A DNA stretch of 64,000 bases from Variovorax boronicumulans (GTDB lineage Bacteria > Pseudomonadota > Gammaproteobacteria > Burkholderiales > Burkholderiaceae_C). The notes below the pieces were generated by a model. The model was not told the DNA's origin. It made no database searches and was given only the letters and a program-made list of their open reading frames with translations. The position numbers and the translations under genes were made by a program. This document shows, one piece after another, positions 8,292 through 15,428 of this stretch (the first letter of the stretch is position 1; every line of letters begins with the position of its first letter). Where the stretch lies: assembly GCF_007677875.1 (NCBI RefSeq), contig NZ_VEDO01000011.1, forward strand, positions 1-64,000, given 5' to 3'.

Positions 8292-9194
8292 ATGAACGAC
8301 CTGCCACCCATGAACGCCCTGCGCTGCTTCGAGGCCGTCGCGCGGCTCGGCAGCGTAGGCCGCGCGGCCGAGGAGCTGCATGTCACGCACTCTGCCGTGA
8401 GCCAGCAGCTGCGCCAGCTCGAGGGCCTGCTGGGCCTGGCGCTGTTCGAGCGCGAAGGCCGCGGCGTGCGCCTGGCGGAAAACGGGCGGCTCTACGCGCT
8501 GCAGGTGCGCGAGGCGCTGCAGGGCATCGGCGATGCCACGCGCGCGCTGCGCATCCGCCCGCGCGCGGGCGAGCTCGTGGTGGCGCTGATTCCCTCCTTC
8601 GGCCAGCACTGGTTGCTGCCGCGGCTGCCGCGCTACCTGGCTGCGCACCCGGGACGGCGCGTGCGCCTGCAGGCCAGCCTGGATCTGCAGGACCTGCGCC
8701 AGGCCGGCGCGCAGCTGGCCATCCGCATGGGCCAGGGTCCCTGGGACGGCATGGTGCAGGAGCAGTTGTTCACGGACGAGCTGGTCATGGTGGCCGCGCC
8801 CGGGCTGAACGGCGGCGCGCTGCCGCGCACGCCGGCCGAGGTGCTGCAATGCCAGCTGGTCCGCTCGGCCGAATCCTGGGCGCCCTGGTGCCAGCTGGCC
8901 GGCCTGCCCGAGCCCTCGCCCGAGGGTGGGCTGTGGATCAACGACTCCAACCTCTCGCTGCAGGCCGTGCGCCTGGGACTGGGCGTGGCGCTGGAACGGC
9001 TGAGCCTGGTCGACGGCCTGCTGCGCAGCGGCGAACTGGTGGCATTGACCACGCTGCGCGCGCCCTATGCCTACCCGTACTGGCTGGTCTGGCCGCAGAC
9101 CGCCGCGCCGCCGCTGGACTTCGTCGACTGGCTGCGCGAGGAGGCGCGCCGCTACGCGGCCGGGGTGGGTGAACCGCTGCCATCGGCACGGTAG
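8292..9194 (+). CDS. LysR-family transcriptional regulator (GcvA-like)
   Basis: A 300-residue LysR regulator. The N-terminal helix-turn-helix reads NALRCFEAVARLGSVGRAAE followed by HVTHSAVSQQLRQLEGLLG, the classic recognition helix, and the effector domain (about residues 90-290) resembles the GcvA group. The ATG at 8292 is preceded by an A-rich leader without a strong ribosome binding site. It is divergent from the GST gene, the usual arrangement of a LysR regulator with its target. The inducer is unknown. Confidence 0.92.
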   Translation: MNDLPPMNALRCFEAVARLGSVGRAAEELHVTHSAVSQQLRQLEGLLGLALFEREGRGVRLAENGRLYALQVREALQGIGDATRALRIRPRAGELVVALIPSFGQHWLLPRLPRYLAAHPGRRVRLQASLDLQDLRQAGAQLAIRMGQGPWDGMVQEQLFTDELVMVAAPGLNGGALPRTPAEVLQCQLVRSAESWAPWCQLAGLPEPSPEGGLWINDSNLSLQAVRLGLGVALERLSLVDGLLRSGELVALTTLRAPYAYPYWLVWPQTAAPPLDFVDWLREEARRYAAGVGEPLPSAR

Positions 9195-9224
9195 GATGCG
9201 GCGCCTTCACTTTCCACGGCTGCC

Positions 9225-9578
9225 ATGCAAACGGTCTCTGTCCACGTCGTCGATGTCGCCAATGGCCTGGTCGCGCGCAACATGCGCGTGGACGTGCTGT
9301 TCCACGAAGGTGGACAGTGGCGCGAGGTGGTGTCGGGCAACGTGGGCGGCAACGGCCTGGTCTCTGCCATCGAAGGCGTGGCCGAGCCCATGGGCGCCGG
9401 CCAGTACGAGCTGCGCCTGCACGTGGCCGACTACTACCGCGCGCGCGGCACGCATCTGCCCGAGCCGGCCTTCATGGACGTGCAGGTGTTCCGCTTCGCG
9501 GTGGCCGACACCACGCGCCACTACCACCTGCCCGTCAAGCTGACGCCCTGGGGCATGTCCTGCTTCCGGGGCGCGTGA
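9225..9578 (+). CDS. transthyretin-like / hydroxyisourate hydrolase-related protein
   Basis: A 117-residue protein of the transthyretin-like fold. In true 5-hydroxyisourate hydrolases (ureide pathway) the key residues are an N-terminal His, an Arg in a TNxDGR-type loop, a His in HYHxP near the end, and a C-terminal YRGS tail. Here the N-terminal His (SVHVVD, His7) and HYHLP are kept, but the loop reads GNVGGNGLV with Asn in place of Arg, and the tail reads CFRGA. It may be a diverged hydrolase or a binding protein. No other purine-degradation gene is adjacent. Confidence 0.75.
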   Translation: MQTVSVHVVDVANGLVARNMRVDVLFHEGGQWREVVSGNVGGNGLVSAIEGVAEPMGAGQYELRLHVADYYRARGTHLPEPAFMDVQVFRFAVADTTRHYHLPVKLTPWGMSCFRGA

Positions 9579-9588
9579 GATGGACCAC

Positions 9589-9662
9589 CCCCTCAAGGGG
9601 CGCACCCAGCGGCCTGGCAGAGCCAGTTCCGCGGGTGCACTGGCATGGCCTGCTCCGTGGCC
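9589..9662. repeat. intergenic repeat family B, copy 1
   Basis: This stretch between the transthyretin-like gene and the TonB receptor gene resembles 52874-52947 at roughly three quarters of positions by eye. Shared blocks include CGGCCTGGC, GAGCCAG and a late CGCATG/GGCATGG region. It contains small inverted repeats (CTGGC...GCCAG). It looks like a dispersed non-coding element rather than a gene. Confidence 0.5.
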
Positions 9663-9707
9663 TTCAGCGCAGTGGCATGCGATCCGATGTCATGCCCTGG
9701 GCATGTT

Positions 9708-11786
9708 TCAGAAGTTCAGCCGCACGCCCAGCCGCGCGCTGCGTCCGGGCAAGGGCGACTTCGGGAAGGCCGTGGTGGTCAGCACCGAGACGGCGCTGTA
9801 GGCCAGTTCGTCGGTGATGTTGTCCACGCGCGCGAACCAGAGCAGTTCCGAACTTCCGAGCGGCATGCGGTAGCTCAGCGCGGCGTTCCACAGCGCATAG
9901 CCGTCGGTCGCGCGCTGGCCCTCGGCGGGCACGCGGCGCTGGGCGCGGACCAGGTCCACGCCGAGCTGCGCGCCCCAGGGGCCGCGCGCCCAGGACAGCG
10001 TGCCGCCCAGACGGGCCGGCGCGATGCGCGGCAACGGCTCGCCGCTGTCCAGGTTGGTCGCGCGCACGAGGTCGGCACGCCACAGGAAGTCCAGCGTGCC
10101 GATCTGGTCCGCACGGCCCAAGCCGCCCGCGCCCAGCAGGCGCACGGTGCCATTCGCCTCGGCGCCGTAAAAGCGTGCACGCACGCCGGCGTAGCGTAGG
10201 TCGGCCAGTGCCTCGTCGCCGTCCGTGGGGTTGAGCTCGCCCTCGGCGCTCCGCGTGTTGCCCGTGCCCACCAGGCCGATGTAGTTCGAGAAACGGCTGG
10301 CGTAGACATTCAGCGCCGCCTTGTGCGGGCCCTCCTGCCAGGCCAGGCCCAGATCGACGCTATTGGACTTTTCCTTGCGCAAGGAAGCGTCTCCCGTTTC
10401 CCAGGCGGCCGTGGCCAGGTGGGGACCGTTGGCGAACAGTTCGTAGTCGCGCGGCGCGCGCTCGCTGTGGGCCAGGTTGGCCGTGAACTGCCAGGCCGGT
10501 GACAGCTTGACGAGTGCGCCGCCGGCCAGGCTCAGCGGCGTGAAGCTGCGCTCACCGGTTTCGAAGCGCGTGACGTCCGGGTCGCTGCTGCCGTCGGAAC
10601 GCACGCGGACGCGCTCGACACGGCCGCCCAGCGTCCACTTGCCCCAGCCGGTGGGCAATTCCTCGTAGACGAACAAGGCCTGCTGGCGCGTGCGGCTGGC
10701 CGGCGCGAAGGCTTCCTCGCCTTCGGCGGAAAAGCGGTTGCTGTCCAGCTGCAGGCCGATGACGCCCTCCAGCGGGCCGATGGGCCGGTGCCGTGCCTCC
10801 AGCCGCAGGTCGTTGCCCTGGTTGCGAAAGCGCGTGCCGGCCTCGTCGCCCTCGAATTCGGTGTGGCGGTAGCGCGTGTGGGCGGCCTGCAGCTTGACGC
10901 TGCTGAACCAGCCCGGCAACTGGCGCCATTCGCCGGCCAGCGCGTAGCGGCGCGAACGCATGCCGATCGTGACCTCGTCCTCGGCCACGGTGCCGTAGTC
11001 GCTGCGGTAGTCGGTGACGGAGGCGCCCAGGTAGCCATGGTCGAAGAACAGCGAGCCGCCGACCGAGCCGCTTTCGGTGTCGCTGGCGGAGTTGCAGATG
11101 CGCCGCGCCGATTCGGCGCTGCCGGCCTTGCTGCAGGGCAGGTCGATGGGCACGGACACGTCTTCGGTGCGGCGCTTGCTGAGGTCCAGGTGCAAAGCGT
11201 AGCGGTCGTTGCCGCCTTCGAGCAGCAGCGCACCGTCGCGGCCCTTGTTGCCGGTGGACAGGCCGGCCTCGGCTGCGCCCGTGATGCCACCACTAGCATC
11301 GAACTGCGGCGCGCGCGGGATGCGGTTGTCGATCAGGTTGACCACGCCACCCACGGCGCTGCCGCCGTACAGCAGCGCACCGGGGCCGCGCAGCACCTCG
11401 ATGCGCTCCACGGTCAGGGGATCGGAGGGCACGGCATGGTCGAAGCTCAGGGATGAGGCGTCCAGCATCGCGCCGCTGTTCTGCAGCACGCGGATGCGGT
11501 CGCCGTCCAGGCCGCGGACCACGGGCCGGCTGGCGTTGGGACCGAAGTAGGTGCTGCCCACGCCGGGCAGGCCGTCCAGCGTCTGGCCCAGCGTGCCCTG
11601 GCGGCGCAGGGTGAGTTCGTCGCCTTCCAGGCGGGTGGTCGGGGCGACGGCGTCGGCCGTGCCCAGCGGGTTGCCGGTGACGGTGACTTCCTTCAGCGTG
11701 CCGGGTTCGGATTGCGCCCACACGGGAGACAGGCAGGCCAGCGAAACGGCGGCGGCGACGGCGCCGCGCGAGAAATGAGGAGACAT
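9708..11786 (-). CDS. TonB-dependent outer-membrane receptor, ZnuD-like
   Basis: A 692-residue receptor with a signal peptide (cleavage near VWA before Gln-Ser-Glu) and a TonB-box/plug region starting LKEVTVTGNPLG. The plug (about residues 40-165) holds STYFGPNASRPVVRGLDGDR and ERIEVLRGPGALLYGGSAVG, a pattern close to ZnuD-type zinc receptors, and the 22-strand barrel ends in the expected terminal Phe (GVRLNF). A Cys pair in an extracellular loop (LPCSKAG...RICNS) is also ZnuD-like. The upstream small gene encodes a secreted His-rich protein, which fits metal handling. Zinc as the substrate is inferred; a siderophore or heme is possible. Confidence 0.85.
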   Translation of the reverse strand: MSPHFSRGAVAAAVSLACLSPVWAQSEPGTLKEVTVTGNPLGTADAVAPTTRLEGDELTLRRQGTLGQTLDGLPGVGSTYFGPNASRPVVRGLDGDRIRVLQNSGAMLDASSLSFDHAVPSDPLTVERIEVLRGPGALLYGGSAVGGVVNLIDNRIPRAPQFDASGGITGAAEAGLSTGNKGRDGALLLEGGNDRYALHLDLSKRRTEDVSVPIDLPCSKAGSAESARRICNSASDTESGSVGGSLFFDHGYLGASVTDYRSDYGTVAEDEVTIGMRSRRYALAGEWRQLPGWFSSVKLQAAHTRYRHTEFEGDEAGTRFRNQGNDLRLEARHRPIGPLEGVIGLQLDSNRFSAEGEEAFAPASRTRQQALFVYEELPTGWGKWTLGGRVERVRVRSDGSSDPDVTRFETGERSFTPLSLAGGALVKLSPAWQFTANLAHSERAPRDYELFANGPHLATAAWETGDASLRKEKSNSVDLGLAWQEGPHKAALNVYASRFSNYIGLVGTGNTRSAEGELNPTDGDEALADLRYAGVRARFYGAEANGTVRLLGAGGLGRADQIGTLDFLWRADLVRATNLDSGEPLPRIAPARLGGTLSWARGPWGAQLGVDLVRAQRRVPAEGQRATDGYALWNAALSYRMPLGSSELLWFARVDNITDELAYSAVSVLTTTAFPKSPLPGRSARLGVRLNF

Positions 11787-11818
11787 GGAAAAGCTTCGTT
11801 GAAATCGGTCGTGCATGC

Positions 11819-11854
11819 GGCCGCGCGCACCTGTCTTGCGACAGGCGCGCGGCC
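11819..11854. other. strong hairpin between the His-rich gene and the TonB receptor gene
   Basis: GGCCGCGCG (11819-11827) pairs with CGCGCGGCC (11846-11854), and inside it CCTGTC pairs with GACAGG around a TTGC loop, leaving a 2-nt bulge. There is no U-tract after it in the leftward direction. It could be a weak terminator, an attenuator or an RNA-stability element setting the ratio of the two genes. Confidence 0.5.
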
Positions 11855-11868
11855 AAGGACGGGGGAGT

Positions 11869-12189
11869 TCAGCGAAGCGCGGGTGGGCCGCGGGCCTGGA
11901 AGGGCGGTGGCGCCGGCGCCCGCAGCGGCGGGCTCGCGGTGGCCTGCGGTGCGAGCGCCGGCACCGCGGGCAGCGCCAGCAGCGGCACGGCCGCCAGCAG
12001 GTCGGCCGCGCCGGCATGGTCGTAGAGCTGGCAGTCGGCCGCGGCGTGGCCGATGTGGAAATGGTCGGCGGCCGAGCCATGCACCTCGCGGTGCGCAAGC
12101 GCCAGCGTCTGCGCGGACAGCCACACGCCCAGCAGCAGGCCCAGCCACCATAGTGGCCGGCGCTGCAACACGCGCAGGCGGTGCATCAT
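11869..12189 (-). CDS. small exported His/Cys-containing protein
   Basis: A 106-residue protein with a membrane or signal segment (LWWLGLLLGVWLSAQTLALA, about residues 13-32). It is followed by a short region with clustered metal-type ligands (HREVHG, DHFHIGH, DCQLYDH) and a long Pro/Ala-rich tail. The DCxLYDH pattern resembles small DUF2946-like proteins seen beside metal transport genes. It starts 7 nt after the msrA stop and precedes the ZnuD-like receptor, so it may bind or deliver metal in the periplasm. The function is not established. Two adjacent ATGs are possible starts; neither has a strong ribosome binding site. Confidence 0.65.
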   Translation of the reverse strand: MMHRLRVLQRRPLWWLGLLLGVWLSAQTLALAHREVHGSAADHFHIGHAAADCQLYDHAGAADLLAAVPLLALPAVPALAPQATASPPLRAPAPPPFQARGPPALR

Positions 12190-12196
12190 GCGGGGT

Positions 12197-12727
12197 TCAG
12201 GGCTTGGCCAGCCGGCTGAAGGTCTTGCGGAACTTGGCCACCTTGGGCGCGGCCACGGCCATGCAGTAACCCTGGTGCGGGTTCTTCTCGAAGAAGTCCT
12301 GGTGGTACTCCTCGGCCGGCCAGTAGTTGGCCACCGGCAGCACCTCGGTCACGATGGGTGCGCTGCTGTGGCTGGCCAGCTCGGCGATGACCTCGCGCGC
12401 GACGGGCTCCTGCGCCGCGTTGTCCAGGTAGATGCCGCTGCGGTACTGCGTGCCCACGTCGTTGCCCTGGCGGTTCAGCGTGGTCGGGTCGTGCACGACG
12501 AAAAAGATCTCCAGGATTTCGCGCAGGCTGATCTGGTCCGGGTCGAACTGCAGGCGCACGACCTCGTTGTGGCCGGTGCGGCCGGTGCAGACCTGCTCGT
12601 AGCTGGGCCGCGGCACTTGGCCGTTGCTGTAGCCGCTTTCCACGTCGAGCACGCCCTGCACTTCCTTGAACACCGCCTCGGTGCACCAGAAGCAGCCGCC
12701 GCCCAATGTGATGGTTTCCGTTGCCAT
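12197..12727 (-). CDS. msrA: peptide-methionine (S)-S-oxide reductase
   Basis: MsrA repairs oxidised methionine (S-sulfoxide) in proteins using thioredoxin. The 176-residue protein has the catalytic GGGCFWCTEA motif at residues 7-16, the downstream YSNGQVPRPSYEQVCTGRTGH block, and a late Cys near residue 157 (HQGYCMA) able to act as resolving Cys. An in-frame extension upstream to 12811 is possible but lacks family similarity, so the ATG at 12725-12727 was chosen. It lies just upstream of the metal-related pair and may share their transcript. Confidence 0.95.
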   Translation of the reverse strand: MATETITLGGGCFWCTEAVFKEVQGVLDVESGYSNGQVPRPSYEQVCTGRTGHNEVVRLQFDPDQISLREILEIFFVVHDPTTLNRQGNDVGTQYRSGIYLDNAAQEPVAREVIAELASHSSAPIVTEVLPVANYWPAEEYHQDFFEKNPHQGYCMAVAAPKVAKFRKTFSRLAKP

Positions 12728-12822
12728 GCCATGCCCTTCGCAAAATGTGCAGCCGGCATTGTGCCGTGGCCATCCACGAGAATGCCCCGCCCGTTTCCTT
12801 CCACCTTTCACCGCCTTTGCCC

Positions 12823-13602
12823 ATGAACTCCGCCGAGTGGCGCCCCATCCTCTCCACCCTGGTGTTGCCGCCGGCCGGCCCCTTGCTGCTGATTGCGTTC
12901 GGCTGGCTGCTGGCGCGGCGCCGGCGCGCGGCCGGGCGTGCGCTGGGTCTGGCCGGCCTGGTACTGTTGTGGCTGCTCAGCAGCAATGCGGTGGCGGTGC
13001 GCCTGTCCGACCTGCTGCTGCCCCCCGTGGCGGCATTGCCGCCGGCCGAGGCCGCGGCCCGGCTGCAGGCGCGCCAGGTGCAGGCCGTGGTTGCGCTCGG
13101 CGGCGGGCTTTACCCGCGCGTGCCCGAACTCGAGGGCCCGCAGCCTTCCGGCCAGACCGGCACGCGGGCGCTGTACGGCGCCTGGCTCGCGCGCGAGAGC
13201 GGCCTGCCGCTGGGTTTTGCCGGCGGCGTCGGCTGGGCCAATGCGGGCGAGGCCGAACACCCCGACGAAGCCGATGCGGTGGCGCGCCTGCTGGCCCGCA
13301 CCGGTCTGCCGCCGCTGCGCTGGGCCGACGGCCAGTCGCGCGACACCATCGAGAACGCCCAGAACATGGCGGCGCTGCTGCGCCGCGACGGCATCGAGCG
13401 CATCGCGCTGGTCACCAGTGCCTGGCACATGCCGCGCGCGGTGCGCGCCTTCGAGGCGACCGGCCTCACCGTGCTGCCCGCCCCCATGGGCTTTGTCGTG
13501 CCGCTGCAGCGTCCCGTGCTGGAGTGGCTGCCTTCGACCCACGGATTGGCCAATACCTCGGCCGTGGTGCGCGAATGGCTGGCGCTGCGCCTTGGGCGCT
13601 GA
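12823..13602 (+). CDS. YdcF/ElyC-like DUF218 membrane protein
   Basis: A 259-residue protein with two N-terminal membrane helices (about residues 13-30 and 40-55). They are followed by a DUF218 domain with the hallmark VQAVVALGGGLYPRVPE, an acidic ESGLPLGFAGG segment, and late SRDTIENAQNMA and LVTSAWHMPRA motifs. Family members include SanA and ElyC, linked to envelope and peptidoglycan-precursor homeostasis, but the reaction is uncertain. It is divergent from msrA. The ATG at 12823 gives a normal family length. Confidence 0.85.
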   Translation: MNSAEWRPILSTLVLPPAGPLLLIAFGWLLARRRRAAGRALGLAGLVLLWLLSSNAVAVRLSDLLLPPVAALPPAEAAARLQARQVQAVVALGGGLYPRVPELEGPQPSGQTGTRALYGAWLARESGLPLGFAGGVGWANAGEAEHPDEADAVARLLARTGLPPLRWADGQSRDTIENAQNMAALLRRDGIERIALVTSAWHMPRAVRAFEATGLTVLPAPMGFVVPLQRPVLEWLPSTHGLANTSAVVREWLALRLGR

Positions 13603-13615
13603 GCACCGGCCTGCC

Positions 13616-13659
13616 TTGACAGGCCAATTTGGGACTGCCTACATTACTAACCGGTCAGT
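13616..13659 (+). promoter_or_regulatory. promoter and TetR-type operator
   Basis: TTGACA (13616-13621), an 18-bp spacer and TACATT (13640-13645) form a plausible promoter. ACTAACCGGTCAGT (13646-13659), a near-perfect palindrome around ACCGGT, sits directly after the -10. This is a typical autorepression layout for the TetR gene that follows. Confidence 0.6.
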
Positions 13660-13668
13660 CATTAAGGA

Positions 13669-14370
13669 ATGCCAGCCTCCTCCGACAACCCCAGCCCCAC
13701 GGGCGCCGGCAGGCGGGCCCGGCGCAAGGACGCGCGTCCGAGCGAGTTGCTGGATGCGGCGCTCGAGTTGTTCGTCGAGAAGGGTTTCGCCGCCACCAAG
13801 GTGGAAGCCGTTGCGGCGCGGGCGGGCGTTTCCAAAGGCACGCTGTTCCTGTACTTTCCAAGCAAGGCCGAGTTGTTCCGCGCTGTCGTGCAGGAGAACC
13901 TCGCTGCCCGCTTTGCCGACTGGGGCACCGAGTACGAGGCCATGGACGGCGGTAGCGACAGCGCCGCCGACATGCTGCGACATGCCCTGCAGTCCTGGTG
14001 GACGCGGGTCGGTTCCACCAAGCTCACCGGCCTGACCAAACTCGTGATCAGCGAGGCGCAGAACTTCCCCGAGCTGGCAGCCTGCTACCACGCCGAGGTG
14101 GTGCACCCTTCGCAGCAACTGCTGCGCCGCGTGATCCAGCGCGGCATCGACCGCGGCGAGTTCCGACCGCTGGACGCCGAATACGCCGTCTACAGCGTGA
14201 CCAGCGCCATCCTCTACCTGGTCATGCAAAAGCACGCGATCGGCCTGGTGGGGCCGGCGTCGGGCCAATTGATGCCCGAACGCTACATTGCCTCCCAGCT
14301 GGACATCATCCTGCACGGCCTGCTGGGACCGGCCCAGCCCCTGCCCTCTAGAATCCCGGCTCTGTCGTGA
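13669..14370 (+). CDS. TetR-family transcriptional regulator
   Basis: A 233-residue repressor. After a basic N-terminus, the helix-turn-helix (about residues 25-70) reads LLDAALELFVEKGFAATKVE and ARAGVSKGTLFLYFPSKAEL, textbook TetR. The C-terminal ligand domain resembles AcrR/RutR-type regulators. The AAGGA at 13664-13668 directly abuts the ATG, an unusually short spacing, so a very short or near-leaderless mRNA is likely. The operator just after the -10 suggests self-repression. Downstream genes include a TolC-like channel, so efflux control is possible. Confidence 0.92.
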   Translation: MPASSDNPSPTGAGRRARRKDARPSELLDAALELFVEKGFAATKVEAVAARAGVSKGTLFLYFPSKAELFRAVVQENLAARFADWGTEYEAMDGGSDSAADMLRHALQSWWTRVGSTKLTGLTKLVISEAQNFPELAACYHAEVVHPSQQLLRRVIQRGIDRGEFRPLDAEYAVYSVTSAILYLVMQKHAIGLVGPASGQLMPERYIASQLDIILHGLLGPAQPLPSRIPALS

Positions 14371-14402
14371 CTTCGCGTCTCCCGCTACGCCTTCCTGAAC
14401 AA

Positions 14403-15089
14403 ATGACCCCCGCCGAAATCGAACGCAGCCGTTTCAACATGATCGAGCAGCAGATCCGCCCCTGGGACGTGCTGGATGCAGCCGTGCTGGAACTGCTGGG
14501 CCAGGTGCGGCGCGAGCAGTTCACGCCGGCCGCGCTGCGCGGCCTGGCCTTCATGGACACCGAAGTGCCGCTGCGCACCCCGCACGACGACGCCCTACGG
14601 CATGGCCATTGCATGCTGGCGCCGCGCGTGGAGGCGCGCAGCGTGCAGGACCTCAAGCTGCAAAAGACCGACCGCGTGCTCGAGATCGGCACCGGCTCGG
14701 GGTATTCCGCAGCGCTGATGGCCAGCCTGGCGGCCAGCGTGTTGACACTGGAAATCGAGGCGGCTCTGGCCGAGACCGCCCGTGCCAACCTGCGCGAGGC
14801 CGGCATCGCCAACGCCGAGGTGCGCCATGCCGATGGCGCCAATGGCGCCGCGGCCGATGGCCCGTTCGATGCCATCTTGCTGAGCGGCTCGGTGGCAGTC
14901 GTCCCCCCGGCCCTGTTGCAGCAACTCAAGCCCGGGGGCCGGCTGTTCGCCATCGTCGGCGGCGAGCCCATGATGCGCGCCCAGGTCATCACGCGCGTAG
15001 GGGAAGGCAGGTTCGAGACCGCCTCGCCCTGGGATGCCATCGTGCCGCGGCTTCAGAACTTCCCGGAACCGTCGCCTTTCCAGTTCTGA
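14403..15089 (+). CDS. protein-L-isoaspartate O-methyltransferase-like SAM methyltransferase
   Basis: A 228-residue enzyme of the Pcm group, which methylates L-isoaspartyl residues for protein repair. The start RSRFNMIEQQIRPWDVLD and the SAM-binding LEIGTGSGYSAALMASLA (about residues 92-109) are typical, with a DAILLSGSV strand later. A GTG at 14367 overlapping the TetR stop is an alternative start, but the ATG at 14403 begins just before the conserved N-terminus. In related bacteria this gene precedes a rhodanese and a TolC-like gene, as here, so a shared envelope role has been suspected. True isoaspartyl activity is unproven. Confidence 0.85.
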   Translation: MTPAEIERSRFNMIEQQIRPWDVLDAAVLELLGQVRREQFTPAALRGLAFMDTEVPLRTPHDDALRHGHCMLAPRVEARSVQDLKLQKTDRVLEIGTGSGYSAALMASLAASVLTLEIEAALAETARANLREAGIANAEVRHADGANGAAADGPFDAILLSGSVAVVPPALLQQLKPGGRLFAIVGGEPMMRAQVITRVGEGRFETASPWDAIVPRLQNFPEPSPFQF

Positions 15090-15093
15090 GCCG

Positions 15094-15420
15094 ATGATCG
15101 ACCACATCCACCCCGCACAACTCGACGACTGGCAGCCCGGGCAGATCACGGTCCTCGACGTACGCGAACCCGCGGAACTGGCGGTGGCCAGCGTGAAGCC
15201 CGATGGGTTCACGCTGCTGGCCATTCCCATGGGCGAGATCCCCGCGCGCCTGGCCGAGCTGGACCCTGAGACACCGATCGCGTGCCTGTGCCACCACGGC
15301 GCGCGCAGCATGCGCGTGGCGCAGTTCCTGGTCCAGCAGGGCTTTGCGCAGGTCGCCAACATCAGCGGCGGCATCGACGCCTGGTCCGTACAGCGCGATC
15401 CCACCGTCCCCCGTTACTAG
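15094..15420 (+). CDS. rhodanese-like sulfurtransferase
   Basis: A 108-residue single-domain rhodanese. The N-terminal ITVLDVREPAE is the usual CH2A-like segment, and the active loop reads CHHGARSM with the catalytic Cys after IACL. Such proteins move sulfane sulfur (thiosulfate or persulfide) in the cytosol. It starts 4 nt after the methyltransferase and is followed 8 nt later by the TolC-like gene, so the three form one transcript. Confidence 0.92.
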   Translation: MIDHIHPAQLDDWQPGQITVLDVREPAELAVASVKPDGFTLLAIPMGEIPARLAELDPETPIACLCHHGARSMRVAQFLVQQGFAQVANISGGIDAWSVQRDPTVPRY

Positions 15421-15428
15421 ACGAAGGC

